From: Pseudomonadota bacterium
GTDB lineage: Bacteria > Pseudomonadota > Gammaproteobacteria > Burkholderiales > Burkholderiaceae_C
Direction: 5' to 3'
DNA length: 12,626 nucleotides
Assembly (NCBI GenBank): GCA_023436025.1
Contig: JAEZKX010000252.1
Location: 1-12,626, forward strand
The position numbers were made by a program, and so were the translations under genes. Below, piece after piece: positions 5,952 through 12,306 of this stretch. The notes under the pieces are model-generated. The model had not been told where the DNA came from. It worked only from the letters and a program-made list of their open reading frames with translations, and searched no databases. The first letter of the stretch is position 1, and every line of letters starts with the position of its first letter.

Positions 5952-7763
5952 TTAATCTTCGACTTGGAGGATGGCCAGGAAGGCTTCCTGGGGGACTTCG
6001 ACCGACCCGATCTGCTTCATGCGCTTCTTGCCGGCCTTCTGCTTTTCCAGCAGCTTGCGCTTGCGGGTGATGTCGCCACCGTAGCATTTTGCCAGCACGT
6101 TCTTGCGCAGTGCCTTGACGGTCTCGCGGGCGATCACGTTGGCGCCGATGGCGGCCTGGATGGCCACGTCGAACATCTGGCGGCTGATGATCTCGCGCAT
6201 CTTCGCCACCACCGCCCGCCCCCGGTATTGCGCCTGGGTGCGGTGCACGATGATCGACAGCGCGTCAACCTTCTCGCCGTTGAGCAGGATGTCGACCTTC
6301 ACCACGTCGGAGGCGCGGTACTCCTTGAACTCGTAGTCCATCGACGCGTAGCCGCGGCTGACCGACTTGAGCTTGTCGAAGAAGTCCAGCACGATCTCGC
6401 CGAGCGGCAGCTCGTAGGTCAGCATCACCTGGCGGCCGTGGTAGGCCATGTTGATCTGCACGCCGCGCTTCTGGTTGGCCAGCGTCATCACCGGCCCCAC
6501 GTATTCCTGCGGCATGTACAGGTGCACCGTGACGATCGGCTCGCGGATCTCCTGGATGCGGCCGACGTCGGGCATCTTGGCGGGGTTCTCCACCATCATC
6601 ACCTCGCCATCGCCCTTGACCACTTCGTAGACGACGCTGGGCGCGGTGGTGATCAGGTCCTGGTCGAACTCGCGCTCCAGGCGCTCCTGCACGATGTCCA
6701 TGTGCAGCAGGCCCAGGAAGCCGCAGCGGAAGCCGAAGCCGAGCGCCTGGCTCACCTCGGGCTCGTAGTGCAGCGACGCATCGTTGAGCTTGAGCTTCTC
6801 CAGGCTGTCGCGCAGCGAGTCGTACTGGTTGGCCTCCACCGGATAGAGCCCGGCAAACACCTGCGGTTGGATCTCCTTGAAGCCCGGCAGCGGTTCGGTG
6901 GCGGTGAAGGCCGCGCCGCCGGTGCCGGCCTTGACCAGCGTGACCGTGTCGCCCACCTTGGCGGCCTGCAGTTCCTTGATGCCGGCGATGATGTAGCCCA
7001 CCTCGCCCGCCTCCAGTGCCTCGCGCGGTGCGTTGCCCGGCGTGAACACGCCCAGCTGGTTGGCTTCGTACGTGGCCCCGGTGGCCATCAGCTTGATACG
7101 GTCGCCCTTGGCCAGCCGGCCGTCGACCACGCGCACCAGCATCACGACGCCGACATAGCTGTCGAACCAGCTGTCGATGATCATCGCGCGCAGCGGCCCT
7201 TCAGGATTGCCCTTGGGCGGCGGCACCTTGGCGACGATCGCCTCCAGGATCTCGTCGATGCCCATGCCCGTCTTCGCCGAGCAGGGGATCGCGTCGCTGG
7301 CATCGATGCCGATCACGTCCTCGATTTCCGCCTTCGCGTTGTCGGGGTCCGCCTGCGGCAGGTCCATCTTGTTCAGGACCGGCACCACCTCGACGCCGAG
7401 GTCGAGCGCGGTGTAGCAGTTGGCCACCGTCTGCGCCTCGACGCCCTGGCTCGCGTCCACCACCAGCAGCGCGCCTTCGCACGCGGAGAGCGAGCGCGAG
7501 ACCTCGTACGAGAAGTCGACGTGGCCCGGCGTGTCGATCAGGTTGAGGTTGTAGACCTTGCCATCGCGCGCCTTGTAGGTGAGCGCAGCGGTCTGCGCCT
7601 TGATGGTTATCCCACGCTCCTTCTCGAGATCCATCGAGTCCAGCACCTGCTCTTCCATCTCGCGATCGGAGAGCCCGCCGCAGCGCTGGATCAGGCGGTC
7701 AGCGAGCGTCGATTTGCCGTGGTCGATGTGCGCGATGATCGAAAAGTTTCTGATGTGATTCAT
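5952..7763 (-). CDS. lepA: Elongation factor 4 (LepA) GTPase
   Basis: Ribosome-associated translational GTPase linked to initiation, back-translocation and 30S biogenesis. The protein has 603 residues, the usual length. G1 is AHIDHGKST (11-19), the switch I region reads KERGITI, G3 is DTPGH (77-81), G4 is NKMD (131-134) and G5 is SAKTG. Domains II and III follow, then an EF-G-like domain with FGFRCGFLGLLHMDI and the LepA-specific C-terminal domain ending in basic RKRKLLEKQKAGKKRMKQIG. The start ATG at 7763 (MNHIRNFSII) matches the family; an in-frame TTG one codon earlier is less likely. No strong Shine-Dalgarno precedes it. It is the first gene of the housekeeping operon, after a long structured upstream region. 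Confidence 0.97.
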   Translation of the reverse strand: MNHIRNFSIIAHIDHGKSTLADRLIQRCGGLSDREMEEQVLDSMDLEKERGITIKAQTAALTYKARDGKVYNLNLIDTPGHVDFSYEVSRSLSACEGALLVVDASQGVEAQTVANCYTALDLGVEVVPVLNKMDLPQADPDNAKAEIEDVIGIDASDAIPCSAKTGMGIDEILEAIVAKVPPPKGNPEGPLRAMIIDSWFDSYVGVVMLVRVVDGRLAKGDRIKLMATGATYEANQLGVFTPGNAPREALEAGEVGYIIAGIKELQAAKVGDTVTLVKAGTGGAAFTATEPLPGFKEIQPQVFAGLYPVEANQYDSLRDSLEKLKLNDASLHYEPEVSQALGFGFRCGFLGLLHMDIVQERLEREFDQDLITTAPSVVYEVVKGDGEVMMVENPAKMPDVGRIQEIREPIVTVHLYMPQEYVGPVMTLANQKRGVQINMAYHGRQVMLTYELPLGEIVLDFFDKLKSVSRGYASMDYEFKEYRASDVVKVDILLNGEKVDALSIIVHRTQAQYRGRAVVAKMREIISRQMFDVAIQAAIGANVIARETVKALRKNVLAKCYGGDITRKRKLLEKQKAGKKRMKQIGSVEVPQEAFLAILQVED

Positions 7764-7806
7764 CAACGGGAACGTTCAAGTGATTGATTCAAAAGGCGCG
7801 CACAAA

Positions 7807-7839
7807 GAAAAAAGGGCGCGCCCTGAAGGTGACGCGCCC
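7807..7839 (-). terminator. Intrinsic terminator or attenuator upstream of lepA
   Basis: On the minus strand, GGGCGCG (7839-7833) pairs with CGCGCCC (7820-7814) across a 12-nt loop, followed directly by TTTTTTCTTT. The second arm is itself part of the palindrome GGGCGCGCCC, so alternative pairings exist. An 11-bp direct repeat CGCGCCCTGAA (7817-7827 and 7833-7843) underlies the structure. The mucD operon has its own terminator at 8226-8260, so this one either ends a short separate transcript or attenuates transcription into lepA, about 45 bp downstream. Confidence 0.65.
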
Positions 7840-7843
7840 TGAA

Positions 7844-7873
7844 CCAACAATCTATGGCAACTGCGATAGTTGG
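7844..7873 (-). repeat. Leader hairpin just before the lepA-proximal terminator
   Basis: In the minus-strand transcript, CCAACTAT (7873-7866) can pair with ATA (7855-7853) and GTTGG (7848-7844), giving an 8-bp stem with a 4-nt bulge and a 10-nt loop. It begins about where a transcript from the -10 at 7880-7885 would start. Confidence 0.4.
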
Positions 7874-7879
7874 AGCTTC

Positions 7880-7885
7880 ATTGTA
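7880..7885 (-). promoter_or_regulatory. Candidate sigma-70 -10 element upstream of lepA
   Basis: The minus strand reads TACAAT (7885-7880), five of six matches to TATAAT. No convincing -35 hexamer is found at 16-18 bp spacing (TGTACG or CTGTAC). A TG pair lies near the extended -10 position but with one extra base. Transcription would begin near 7873, giving a leader of about 110 nt before lepA. Confidence 0.35.
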
Positions 7886-7932
7886 GGCAAAAAGCCCCGG
7901 ACGTACAGTCGAAGGGATGCGCCGGAGGGGTC

Positions 7933-7948
7933 GTTGCGGGCCCGCAAC
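7933..7948. repeat. Perfect 16-bp palindrome upstream of lepA
   Basis: GTTGCGGGCCCGCAAC is an exact palindrome with no central gap. It lies about 48 bp upstream of the candidate -10 element and 8 bp from a perfect DnaA-box 9-mer. Symmetry and position fit a dimeric regulator site, but no known operator is recognised. Confidence 0.5.
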
Positions 7949-7955
7949 TCGATCT

Positions 7956-7975
7956 TTATCCACAAGTTTTCAACA
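7956..7975 (+). promoter_or_regulatory. DnaA-box-like pair
   Basis: TTATCCACA (7956-7964) is an exact match to the strict DnaA-box consensus. TTTTCAACA (7967-7975), in the same orientation 11 bp on, differs at two positions. A third site on the opposite strand, GCATCCACA (8023-8015), keeps the ATCCACA core. Only three sites and no nearby dnaA, dnaN or AT-rich unwinding element, so this is not an origin. It could bind DnaA as a regulator or titration site. Confidence 0.4.
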
Positions 7976-8135
7976 AATCCGGTCGGCGCCCGCGAGGACA
8001 ACATGTGGGCGATCTGTGGATGCGGTGGACAGGCTCTCCAGCCATCCCGCATCGTGGTGGAGGCAGCCCTCGATATGCCTCATTCGACGCGTCGCAACGC
8101 CCGATTCTATCCAAAAAGCTTGCAAGGACGGGCTA

Positions 8136-8157
8136 AAAGTTAGCGAGCGCAAACTTT
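8136..8157. repeat. 22-bp near-palindrome downstream of the mucD terminator
   Basis: AAAGTT (8136-8141) and AACTTT (8152-8157) flank inner arms GCG (8143-8145) and CGC (8148-8150) around a 2-nt centre, with one non-pairing position per side. Its length and symmetry resemble a helix-turn-helix operator. It lies about 370 bp upstream of lepA. No regulator is identified. Confidence 0.4.
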
Positions 8158-8225
8158 ATGGGCCTGCTGGACCGTTCTGAAAAAAGTTGAGCCCACTGTC
8201 TGTTTTTGGCGCGGCCGGACCCAAA

Positions 8226-8260
8226 GAAAAGCCCCAAACCCGACTGCGGGTTGGGGCTTT
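8226..8260 (-). terminator. Intrinsic terminator of the rpoE-rseA-rseB-mucD operon
   Basis: On the minus strand, 15 nt after the mucD stop, the sequence forms a stem of about 14 bp (AAAGCCCCAACCCG with CGGGTTTGGGGCTTT, one bulged base) with a 4-nt loop, followed by TTTTCTTT. The stem is long, G/C-rich in the middle and framed by A and T runs, so it may work in both directions. It separates the stress operon from the lepA operon. Confidence 0.85.
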
Positions 8261-8274
8261 GCCGGCCTTTCAGC

Positions 8275-9801
8275 TTAACCGCGGGCCGGGCGGATGAGCA
8301 GGTAGCTGGCCAGCTCGCCGCGGCGCAGCAGCACCGGCACGGCCTTGGACTTGTCGGCCTTGGCCACTGCCGCCTCGAACTCCTTGACGGTGTTCACCTC
8401 GGTGTTGCCCAGGGCCACGATGATGTCGCCCTCGCGGACACCGGCACGCTGCGCGGCCTCGCTCACGGCGTCGACGCGCACGCCGCCCTTGATCTTGTTC
8501 TCGCGCTTCTGCGCCTCGGTGAGCTCGCTCACCACCAGGCCCAGGGTCGCCGCACCGGGCGCCGCCGCGCGCGCCGCTTCGGAGGCGCCGCCGCGGCCCG
8601 GGCGGGCGGTGGCGGACGCGACCTTCTCCGGCTCGAGCTCGGCGACCGTCACGCCCAGGTCACGCTGGGTGCCGCGGCGGAACACGGTGAGGTTCACGCG
8701 GCTGCCCGGCTTGGTGTTGCCCACCAGGCGCGGCAGCTCGGTGGCCCGGTCGATCTGCTGGCCATTGAACCTGGTGATGATGTCGCCCGCCTCCAAGCCC
8801 GCCTTCTCGGCCGGCGAACCGGCTTCGACGCTGCGCACCAGGGCGCCCTGCGGCCGGCCCAGGCCGATGGATTCGGCGACTTCGCGCGTCACCTGGTCGA
8901 TCTGCACGCCGATGCGGCTGCGCTGCACGCGCCCGTTGGTGCGCAGCTGCTCCGCCACGCGGATGGCCTCGTCCATCGGGATGGAGAACGAGATGCCCAT
9001 GAAGCCGCCCGAGCGCGAATAGATCTGGCTGTTGATGCCCACCACTTCGCCGCGCAGGTTGATCAGCGGACCGCCGGAGTTGCCGGGGTTGATCGCCACG
9101 TCGGTCTGGATGAAGGGCAGGTAGTCGCCGGTGTCGCGGCCCTTGGCGCTGACGATGCCGGCGGTGACCGAGTTCTCCAGGCCGAACGGCGATCCGATGG
9201 CCATCACCCACTCGCCCACCTTCAGCTTGTTGACGTCGCCGATGCGCACGGTCGGCAGGCCGGTGGCCTCGATCTTCACCACCGCGACGTCGGTGCGCTT
9301 GTCGGCGCCGACGCTGCGCGCCTTGAACTCGCGCCGGTCGGACAGCGTGACCACCACCTCGTCGGCGCCTTCCACCACGTGGGCGTTGGTCATGACGTAG
9401 CCGTCCGGCGACAGGATGAAGCCGGAGCCGACGCCGCGCGGCGTCTCGCGCTCCTCGTCGCCGCCGCGCGGTCCAGGACGTTGTTGCTGGTTGCGCGGGA
9501 CATTCGGCATGGGCACGCCGAAGAAGCGGCGGAAGAACTCCTGCATCTCCTCGTCCATCTGGCCCCCGCCGGGGCCAAGTCCGGCGCCGGGGCCGCCGCC
9601 GCGGCGCTCGGTGGTGCGGATGTTGACGACGGCAGGCCCGACCTGCTCCACCAGTTCGGTGAAGTCGGGCAGCCCGGTGCGCGGCTGCGGCGCGGATTGC
9701 GCCACCACCGGCGAATGAAGCATCACCGCGGACGTACCGGCCACGGCAAGAGCCACGGCGAGGGCATAGCCACGCGCTTGTTTCCAATTCATGCGGAACA
9801 T
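8275..9801 (-). CDS. mucD: Periplasmic serine protease/chaperone MucD (DegP/HtrA family)
   Basis: Degrades or refolds misfolded periplasmic and outer-membrane proteins. In the related AlgU system MucD limits sigma-factor activation. The protein has 508 residues with an N-terminal signal peptide (hydrophobic about 11-28, likely cleavage near VVA-QS, 34/35). The trypsin-like domain carries the triad His141 (TNAHVV), Asp171 (RTDVAVV) and Ser242 (NPGNSGGPL). Two PDZ domains follow at about 280-380 and 410-505. A glycine/proline/glutamine-rich loop lies at about 68-120. ATG at 9801 is used, with GGAGAGG upstream; ATG at 9792 is a weaker alternative. A 154-bp gap separates it from rseB and contains a RpoE-type promoter candidate. 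A strong terminator follows. Several bacterial lineages carry this HtrA paralogue in the rpoE operon, which supports the mucD name. Confidence 0.95.
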   Translation of the reverse strand: MFRMNWKQARGYALAVALAVAGTSAVMLHSPVVAQSAPQPRTGLPDFTELVEQVGPAVVNIRTTERRGGGPGAGLGPGGGQMDEEMQEFFRRFFGVPMPNVPRNQQQRPGPRGGDEERETPRGVGSGFILSPDGYVMTNAHVVEGADEVVVTLSDRREFKARSVGADKRTDVAVVKIEATGLPTVRIGDVNKLKVGEWVMAIGSPFGLENSVTAGIVSAKGRDTGDYLPFIQTDVAINPGNSGGPLINLRGEVVGINSQIYSRSGGFMGISFSIPMDEAIRVAEQLRTNGRVQRSRIGVQIDQVTREVAESIGLGRPQGALVRSVEAGSPAEKAGLEAGDIITRFNGQQIDRATELPRLVGNTKPGSRVNLTVFRRGTQRDLGVTVAELEPEKVASATARPGRGGASEAARAAAPGAATLGLVVSELTEAQKRENKIKGGVRVDAVSEAAQRAGVREGDIIVALGNTEVNTVKEFEAAVAKADKSKAVPVLLRRGELASYLLIRPARG

Positions 9802-9842
9802 AGGGGGAGACCTCTCCGGAAGGGTCGCTGGAAGAAAATGGT

Positions 9843-9869
9843 TGAGATTAGTCCGGCGGCAAAAGGTTC
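9843..9869 (-). promoter_or_regulatory. Candidate RpoE (sigma-E) promoter for mucD
   Basis: On the minus strand GAACCT (9869-9864) and TCTCA (9847-9843) are separated by exactly 16 bp. The sigma-E consensus of E. coli is GGAACTT and TCNNA with this spacing, so the match is good but not perfect (the first G and one T differ). Initiation would fall about 35 nt before the mucD ATG. degP is a classic sigma-E target, and the sigma factor is encoded just upstream. Confidence 0.45.
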
Positions 9870-9921
9870 GCCGTCAGCCAACGCCTACTCGTGGCGCCTG
9901 GGGTGTGAAATAGGGGCGGAG

Positions 9922-9941
9922 CCCGGCCGTGCAAGGCCGGG
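9922..9941 (-). repeat. GC-rich hairpin in the rseB-mucD gap
   Basis: CCCGGCC (9922-9928) and GGCCGGG (9935-9941) are perfect 7-bp arms around a 6-nt loop, 15 nt after the rseB stop. No T tract follows on the minus strand, so it is not a standard intrinsic terminator. It could protect the 3' end of the upstream message or be a processing site. Confidence 0.5.
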
Positions 9942-9955
9942 TTGCCAGCGCGGCG

Positions 9956-10972
9956 TTACTTGCGCCGCTCCAGGCTCGCGGCGAACGCCTTGAGGGTCTG
10001 GGGCGGCACTTCGCCCACGGCGGTCAGCCACCAGTCCTGCACCCGGCGGGTCAGGGTATGGGTGGCGCCGCTGGCCAGCACGCCTTCCTGCTGGTGGCGC
10101 TGGCTGTCGTACTCCTCGACGAACAGCGAGACCGAGGCCAGGCCGTCCGAGAAGATCCACTGCAGCGCGCCCTCGGTCGGGCGCTTGTAGCAGCTCATCG
10201 GCTTGAATCCCGCCACCGGTGCGCGCAGGCCCCAGCCCTCGGCGGCGGCCGTGGTCTTCACCGCCTCGGTCTTCTCCACCCGCCAGCCCGGAGGCACGGT
10301 CATCATCTGCGCCAGCCGGTCCATGCGCACGGGCGCGTCGAGCTGCAGCTCGGAGAAGGCGGACTGTTCCAGCACCTTGCCGTCGCCGTCGAGCGTCTGC
10401 AGCTTCACCACCAGGCCGCTCTTCTTCTCGCTCCAGATGCGGTAGCCGAAGCGCAGGTTGTCCTTGGGCGCGACCTGCACGATGTCGGCCTCGTAGCCGG
10501 CCACGCGCTCGCTGCCCAGGCGGCGGGCTGCGTAGAACTCGGGGATGGCGGTTTCGCCGGGATTCAGCAGGTCGGGAAAGATGCCGAGCGACTCGCGCCG
10601 CTCGCTGCGCACCGTCTTGGATTCCGGCTCGAAGGTCAGGACCTCGTCGTCGCGGCGGAAGGTCTGGCGCGGCGCGCCGGTGAGGGCCTCGACGCGTTCC
10701 ATCTGGCGCGGGCCGTCGCACGCGTGCCAGATGCGCGCACTGGACATTGCCCCCGAGCTGGAAGAGACGACGAAGGTGCCGACGTAGCTGCGCCGGCGCG
10801 AGGCCTCGTGCATGCGCATCAGCCATTCGCTGACCGTGCGCTCGCCGCGCGGCTCGACCTTGCGCGCGGGCACGGCCTCGGCGGACACCAGCCCCACGGC
10901 GCCGACCAGCCACAGGCCCAGCAGGCCCTGGGCCATGCGCACGCGGGCGGCTCGGATCGTCAGTTGCTGCAT
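9956..10972 (-). CDS. rseB: Sigma-E regulatory protein RseB (MucB)
   Basis: Periplasmic protein that binds RseA and blocks its cleavage until it senses mislocalised lipopolysaccharide or lipoprotein signals. The protein has 338 residues. A signal peptide covers about 1-31 (basic N-region, MAQGLLGLWLVGAVGLVSA, then EA). The large lipid-binding domain begins WLMRMHEASRRRSYVGTFVV, a hallmark of the family. The smaller C-terminal domain (about 230-330) includes LPP-like VPPGWRVEKTEAV and ends in LERRK. ATG at 10972 is chosen because TGAGGG, which contains the rseA stop, lies 7 nt before it and the signal peptide follows at once. A longer frame upstream runs through rseA and is rejected. It sits 10 bp after rseA. 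Confidence 0.94.
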   Translation of the reverse strand: MQQLTIRAARVRMAQGLLGLWLVGAVGLVSAEAVPARKVEPRGERTVSEWLMRMHEASRRRSYVGTFVVSSSSGAMSSARIWHACDGPRQMERVEALTGAPRQTFRRDDEVLTFEPESKTVRSERRESLGIFPDLLNPGETAIPEFYAARRLGSERVAGYEADIVQVAPKDNLRFGYRIWSEKKSGLVVKLQTLDGDGKVLEQSAFSELQLDAPVRMDRLAQMMTVPPGWRVEKTEAVKTTAAAEGWGLRAPVAGFKPMSCYKRPTEGALQWIFSDGLASVSLFVEEYDSQRHQQEGVLASGATHTLTRRVQDWWLTAVGEVPPQTLKAFAASLERRK

Positions 10973-10982
10973 GCTGCGACCC

Positions 10983-11618
10983 TCAGCGGGCCGGTCCTTC
11001 GAAGGTGGCACTGCGCAGGAAACCAGAAGAAGACTGCAAGGCGGTGGCGCCACCGAGCTGCCGGTGCGCCTGCAGCAGGCGGTCCAGCCGGGCGTCACGC
11101 AGCATGGTGGCGTCACGCGGGTCGGCCGCCGCCACCGGGATCACGCCGGACGAAGCAGCCGGAGCGACGGCCAGCTGCGGACCGGCGGCCGGCAGGCTGG
11201 TGCCCCACATGTTCCAGCCGACGGCGGCGACGGCGGCGACCGAGGCCACGCCGGCCACCATCTTCCAGCGCCAGTCGTTGGCGGCCTCCGCGCCGCGCAT
11301 GCGCACGGGCGCCGCGACCACGGGGCTCGGAAGCGGCGGCGAAACTTGCACCAGGGGCGGGAGCTGCGCCAGCGCCATCGTCGGCATCGGCGGGGCTTCG
11401 GCGCGCAGGCGCTCCTGGAACCGGGCCAGGAAGTCGTCCTGCGGCGTGCCAGCCGGAACCTCGCCCGTGCGCAGCACCTCGCCGATCACGCAGTAGGAAC
11501 GCCAGGTCGACCGGCCTTCGGCCGACGCAGCCGCGCCGACGCCGCGCGCGAGGGCCTCGCCTTGCAGCTGGCCGTCGGCCAGCGCCGAGATCAGTTCCTG
11601 GTTGTCCATCTTGTCCAT
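10983..11618 (-). CDS. rseA: Sigma-E anti-sigma factor RseA (MucA)
   Basis: Single-span inner-membrane protein that holds RpoE inactive through its cytoplasmic domain and is destroyed by regulated proteolysis under envelope stress. The protein has 211 residues. The N-terminal RseA domain begins MDKMDNQELISALADGQL and contains WRSYCVIGEVLR (39-50). A proline-rich linker follows (76-104). One membrane helix (119-138, KMVAGVASVAAVAAVGW) precedes a periplasmic tail of about 70 residues that would bind RseB. Several starts are possible up to a GTG at 11663. ATG at 11618 is chosen because AGGTGAG lies 4 nt upstream and the conserved domain begins right after. It starts 52 bp after rpoE. Confidence 0.9.
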   Translation of the reverse strand: MDKMDNQELISALADGQLQGEALARGVGAAASAEGRSTWRSYCVIGEVLRTGEVPAGTPQDDFLARFQERLRAEAPPMPTMALAQLPPLVQVSPPLPSPVVAAPVRMRGAEAANDWRWKMVAGVASVAAVAAVGWNMWGTSLPAAGPQLAVAPAASSGVIPVAAADPRDATMLRDARLDRLLQAHRQLGGATALQSSSGFLRSATFEGPAR

Positions 11619-11622
11619 CGTT

Positions 11623-11629
11623 CTCACCT
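11623..11629 (-). promoter_or_regulatory. Shine-Dalgarno deciding the rseA start
   Basis: The minus strand reads AGGTGAG four bases before the ATG at 11618. The upstream in-frame starts at 11648 and 11663 lack a comparable site, although GGCGG precedes 11648. Confidence 0.6.
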
Positions 11630-11670
11630 GCCGCCCATCTTCGACCATCCGCCGCACTTCCACCGCGCCT

Positions 11671-12306
11671 TCACCAGCGCTTGCCCGACTGGTTTTCCAG
11701 CAGGGGCTTCACCTTCGCCGAAATCGCTTCCCGAGCCCGGAAGATCCGGGACCGGACGGTGCCGATCGGGCAGTTCATCACTTCCGCGATCTCCTCGTAG
11801 CTCAGGCCCTCGATCTCGCGCAGCGTGACCGCCTGTCGCAATTCATCGGGCAAGGCTTCCATGGCCGAGTTGACCGTGGCGGCGATTTCCTTGGCGGCCA
11901 ACACCGTTTCGGGTGTTTCCGCGGTGGTTAGTTCGTTCTCCACGCCGGAAGTTTCGTCTTCATCATCGCCGCCCCGGAGGGCGCTTTCCGATACGACCGG
12001 ATCCCGCTTGAGGTCAACCAGTGCTTTTTTCGCCGTGTTGACGGCAATCCGGTACAGCCAGGTATAGAACTGCGCCTCGCCGCGGAACTGAGAGAGCGCG
12101 CGGTACGCGCGGATGAAGGTCTCCTGCGCGATGTCCTCGATCAGGTCGGTGTCGCGCACCATGCGGCCGATCAGGCGCTCGATGCGCCGCTGGTACTTGA
12201 TCACCAGCAGCTCGTAGGCCTTCTGGTCGCCTGCGACGGTCCGCTGCACCAGCACCAGGTCGGTGTCGCCGGAAGACGGGGGCGGAGCGGGAGGCGTGGT
12301 GGTCAT
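11671..12306 (-). CDS. rpoE: ECF RNA polymerase sigma factor RpoE (AlgU)
   Basis: Extracytoplasmic-function sigma factor that directs transcription of envelope-repair genes. The protein has 211 residues. Region 2 spans about 30-95, with DLIEDIAQETFIRAYRAL and the promoter-melting segment FRGEAQFYTWLYRIAVNTAK. An acidic linker contains GGDDEDETSGVENE (about 112-125). Region 4 includes LPDELRQAVTLREIEGLSYEEIAEVMN and the recognition helix CPIGTVRSRIFRARE. A proline-rich N-terminal tail (MTTTPPAPPPSSGD) precedes the core. ATG at 12306 overlaps the stop of the upstream gene as ATGA (12303-12306). rseA, rseB and mucD follow, the standard sigma, anti-sigma, sensor and protease order. Confidence 0.96.
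   Translation of the reverse strand: MTTTPPAPPPSSGDTDLVLVQRTVAGDQKAYELLVIKYQRRIERLIGRMVRDTDLIEDIAQETFIRAYRALSQFRGEAQFYTWLYRIAVNTAKKALVDLKRDPVVSESALRGGDDEDETSGVENELTTAETPETVLAAKEIAATVNSAMEALPDELRQAVTLREIEGLSYEEIAEVMNCPIGTVRSRIFRAREAISAKVKPLLENQSGKRW

Larger units (their letters stand above)
7764..8225. other. Gene-free, structure-rich region between mucD terminator and lepA
   Basis: About 460 bp lie between the mucD terminator and the lepA start. The open frames here (up to about 119 codons on plus and 66 on minus) have no recognisable family, lack ribosome sites and overlap each other, so I do not call a gene. Base composition is more A/T-rich than the surrounding genes. The region contains several dyads, DnaA-box-like sequences, a -10 element and a terminator-like hairpin, described separately. 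A further dyad, GAGGCA (8060-8065) with TGCCTC (8076-8081), could form a 6-bp hairpin. Confidence 0.7.

Noticed and set aside
5934..7787. Open frame of 617 codons on the plus strand opposite lepA
   Set aside because: It lies entirely antisense to a clearly conserved lepA. The His/Val/Leu/Asp-rich composition is what codon-biased GC-rich DNA gives when read on the opposite strand in register. No family motif is visible.
7956..8023. Replication origin
   Set aside because: DnaA-like boxes are present, but there is no dnaA, dnaN, gidA or parAB neighbour, no clear AT-rich unwinding region and too few boxes.
7763..8052. Minus-strand frames of 66 codons (7763-7963 and 7852-8052) upstream of lepA, including a possible leader peptide MKLQLSQLP
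   Set aside because: No recognisable family and no ribosome binding site. The two frames overlap each other, and the short MKLQLSQLP start overlaps the candidate -10 box. A leader peptide cannot be excluded but is unsupported.
8104..8125. Promoter TTGCAA with TAGAAT on the minus strand
   Set aside because: The hexamers are only 10 bp apart, and no alternative -35 at about 17 bp is convincing.
8152..8180. Possible sigma-E promoter on the plus strand (AACTT, then TCTGA)
   Set aside because: The spacing is 19 bp rather than about 16, the -35 lacks GG, and it points into the 3' end of mucD with no gene to transcribe.
8206..9993. Open frame of 595 codons on the plus strand opposite mucD
   Set aside because: Antisense shadow of mucD with low-complexity Ala/Arg/Gly/His composition. 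It also runs through the mucD terminator and shows no ribosome site.
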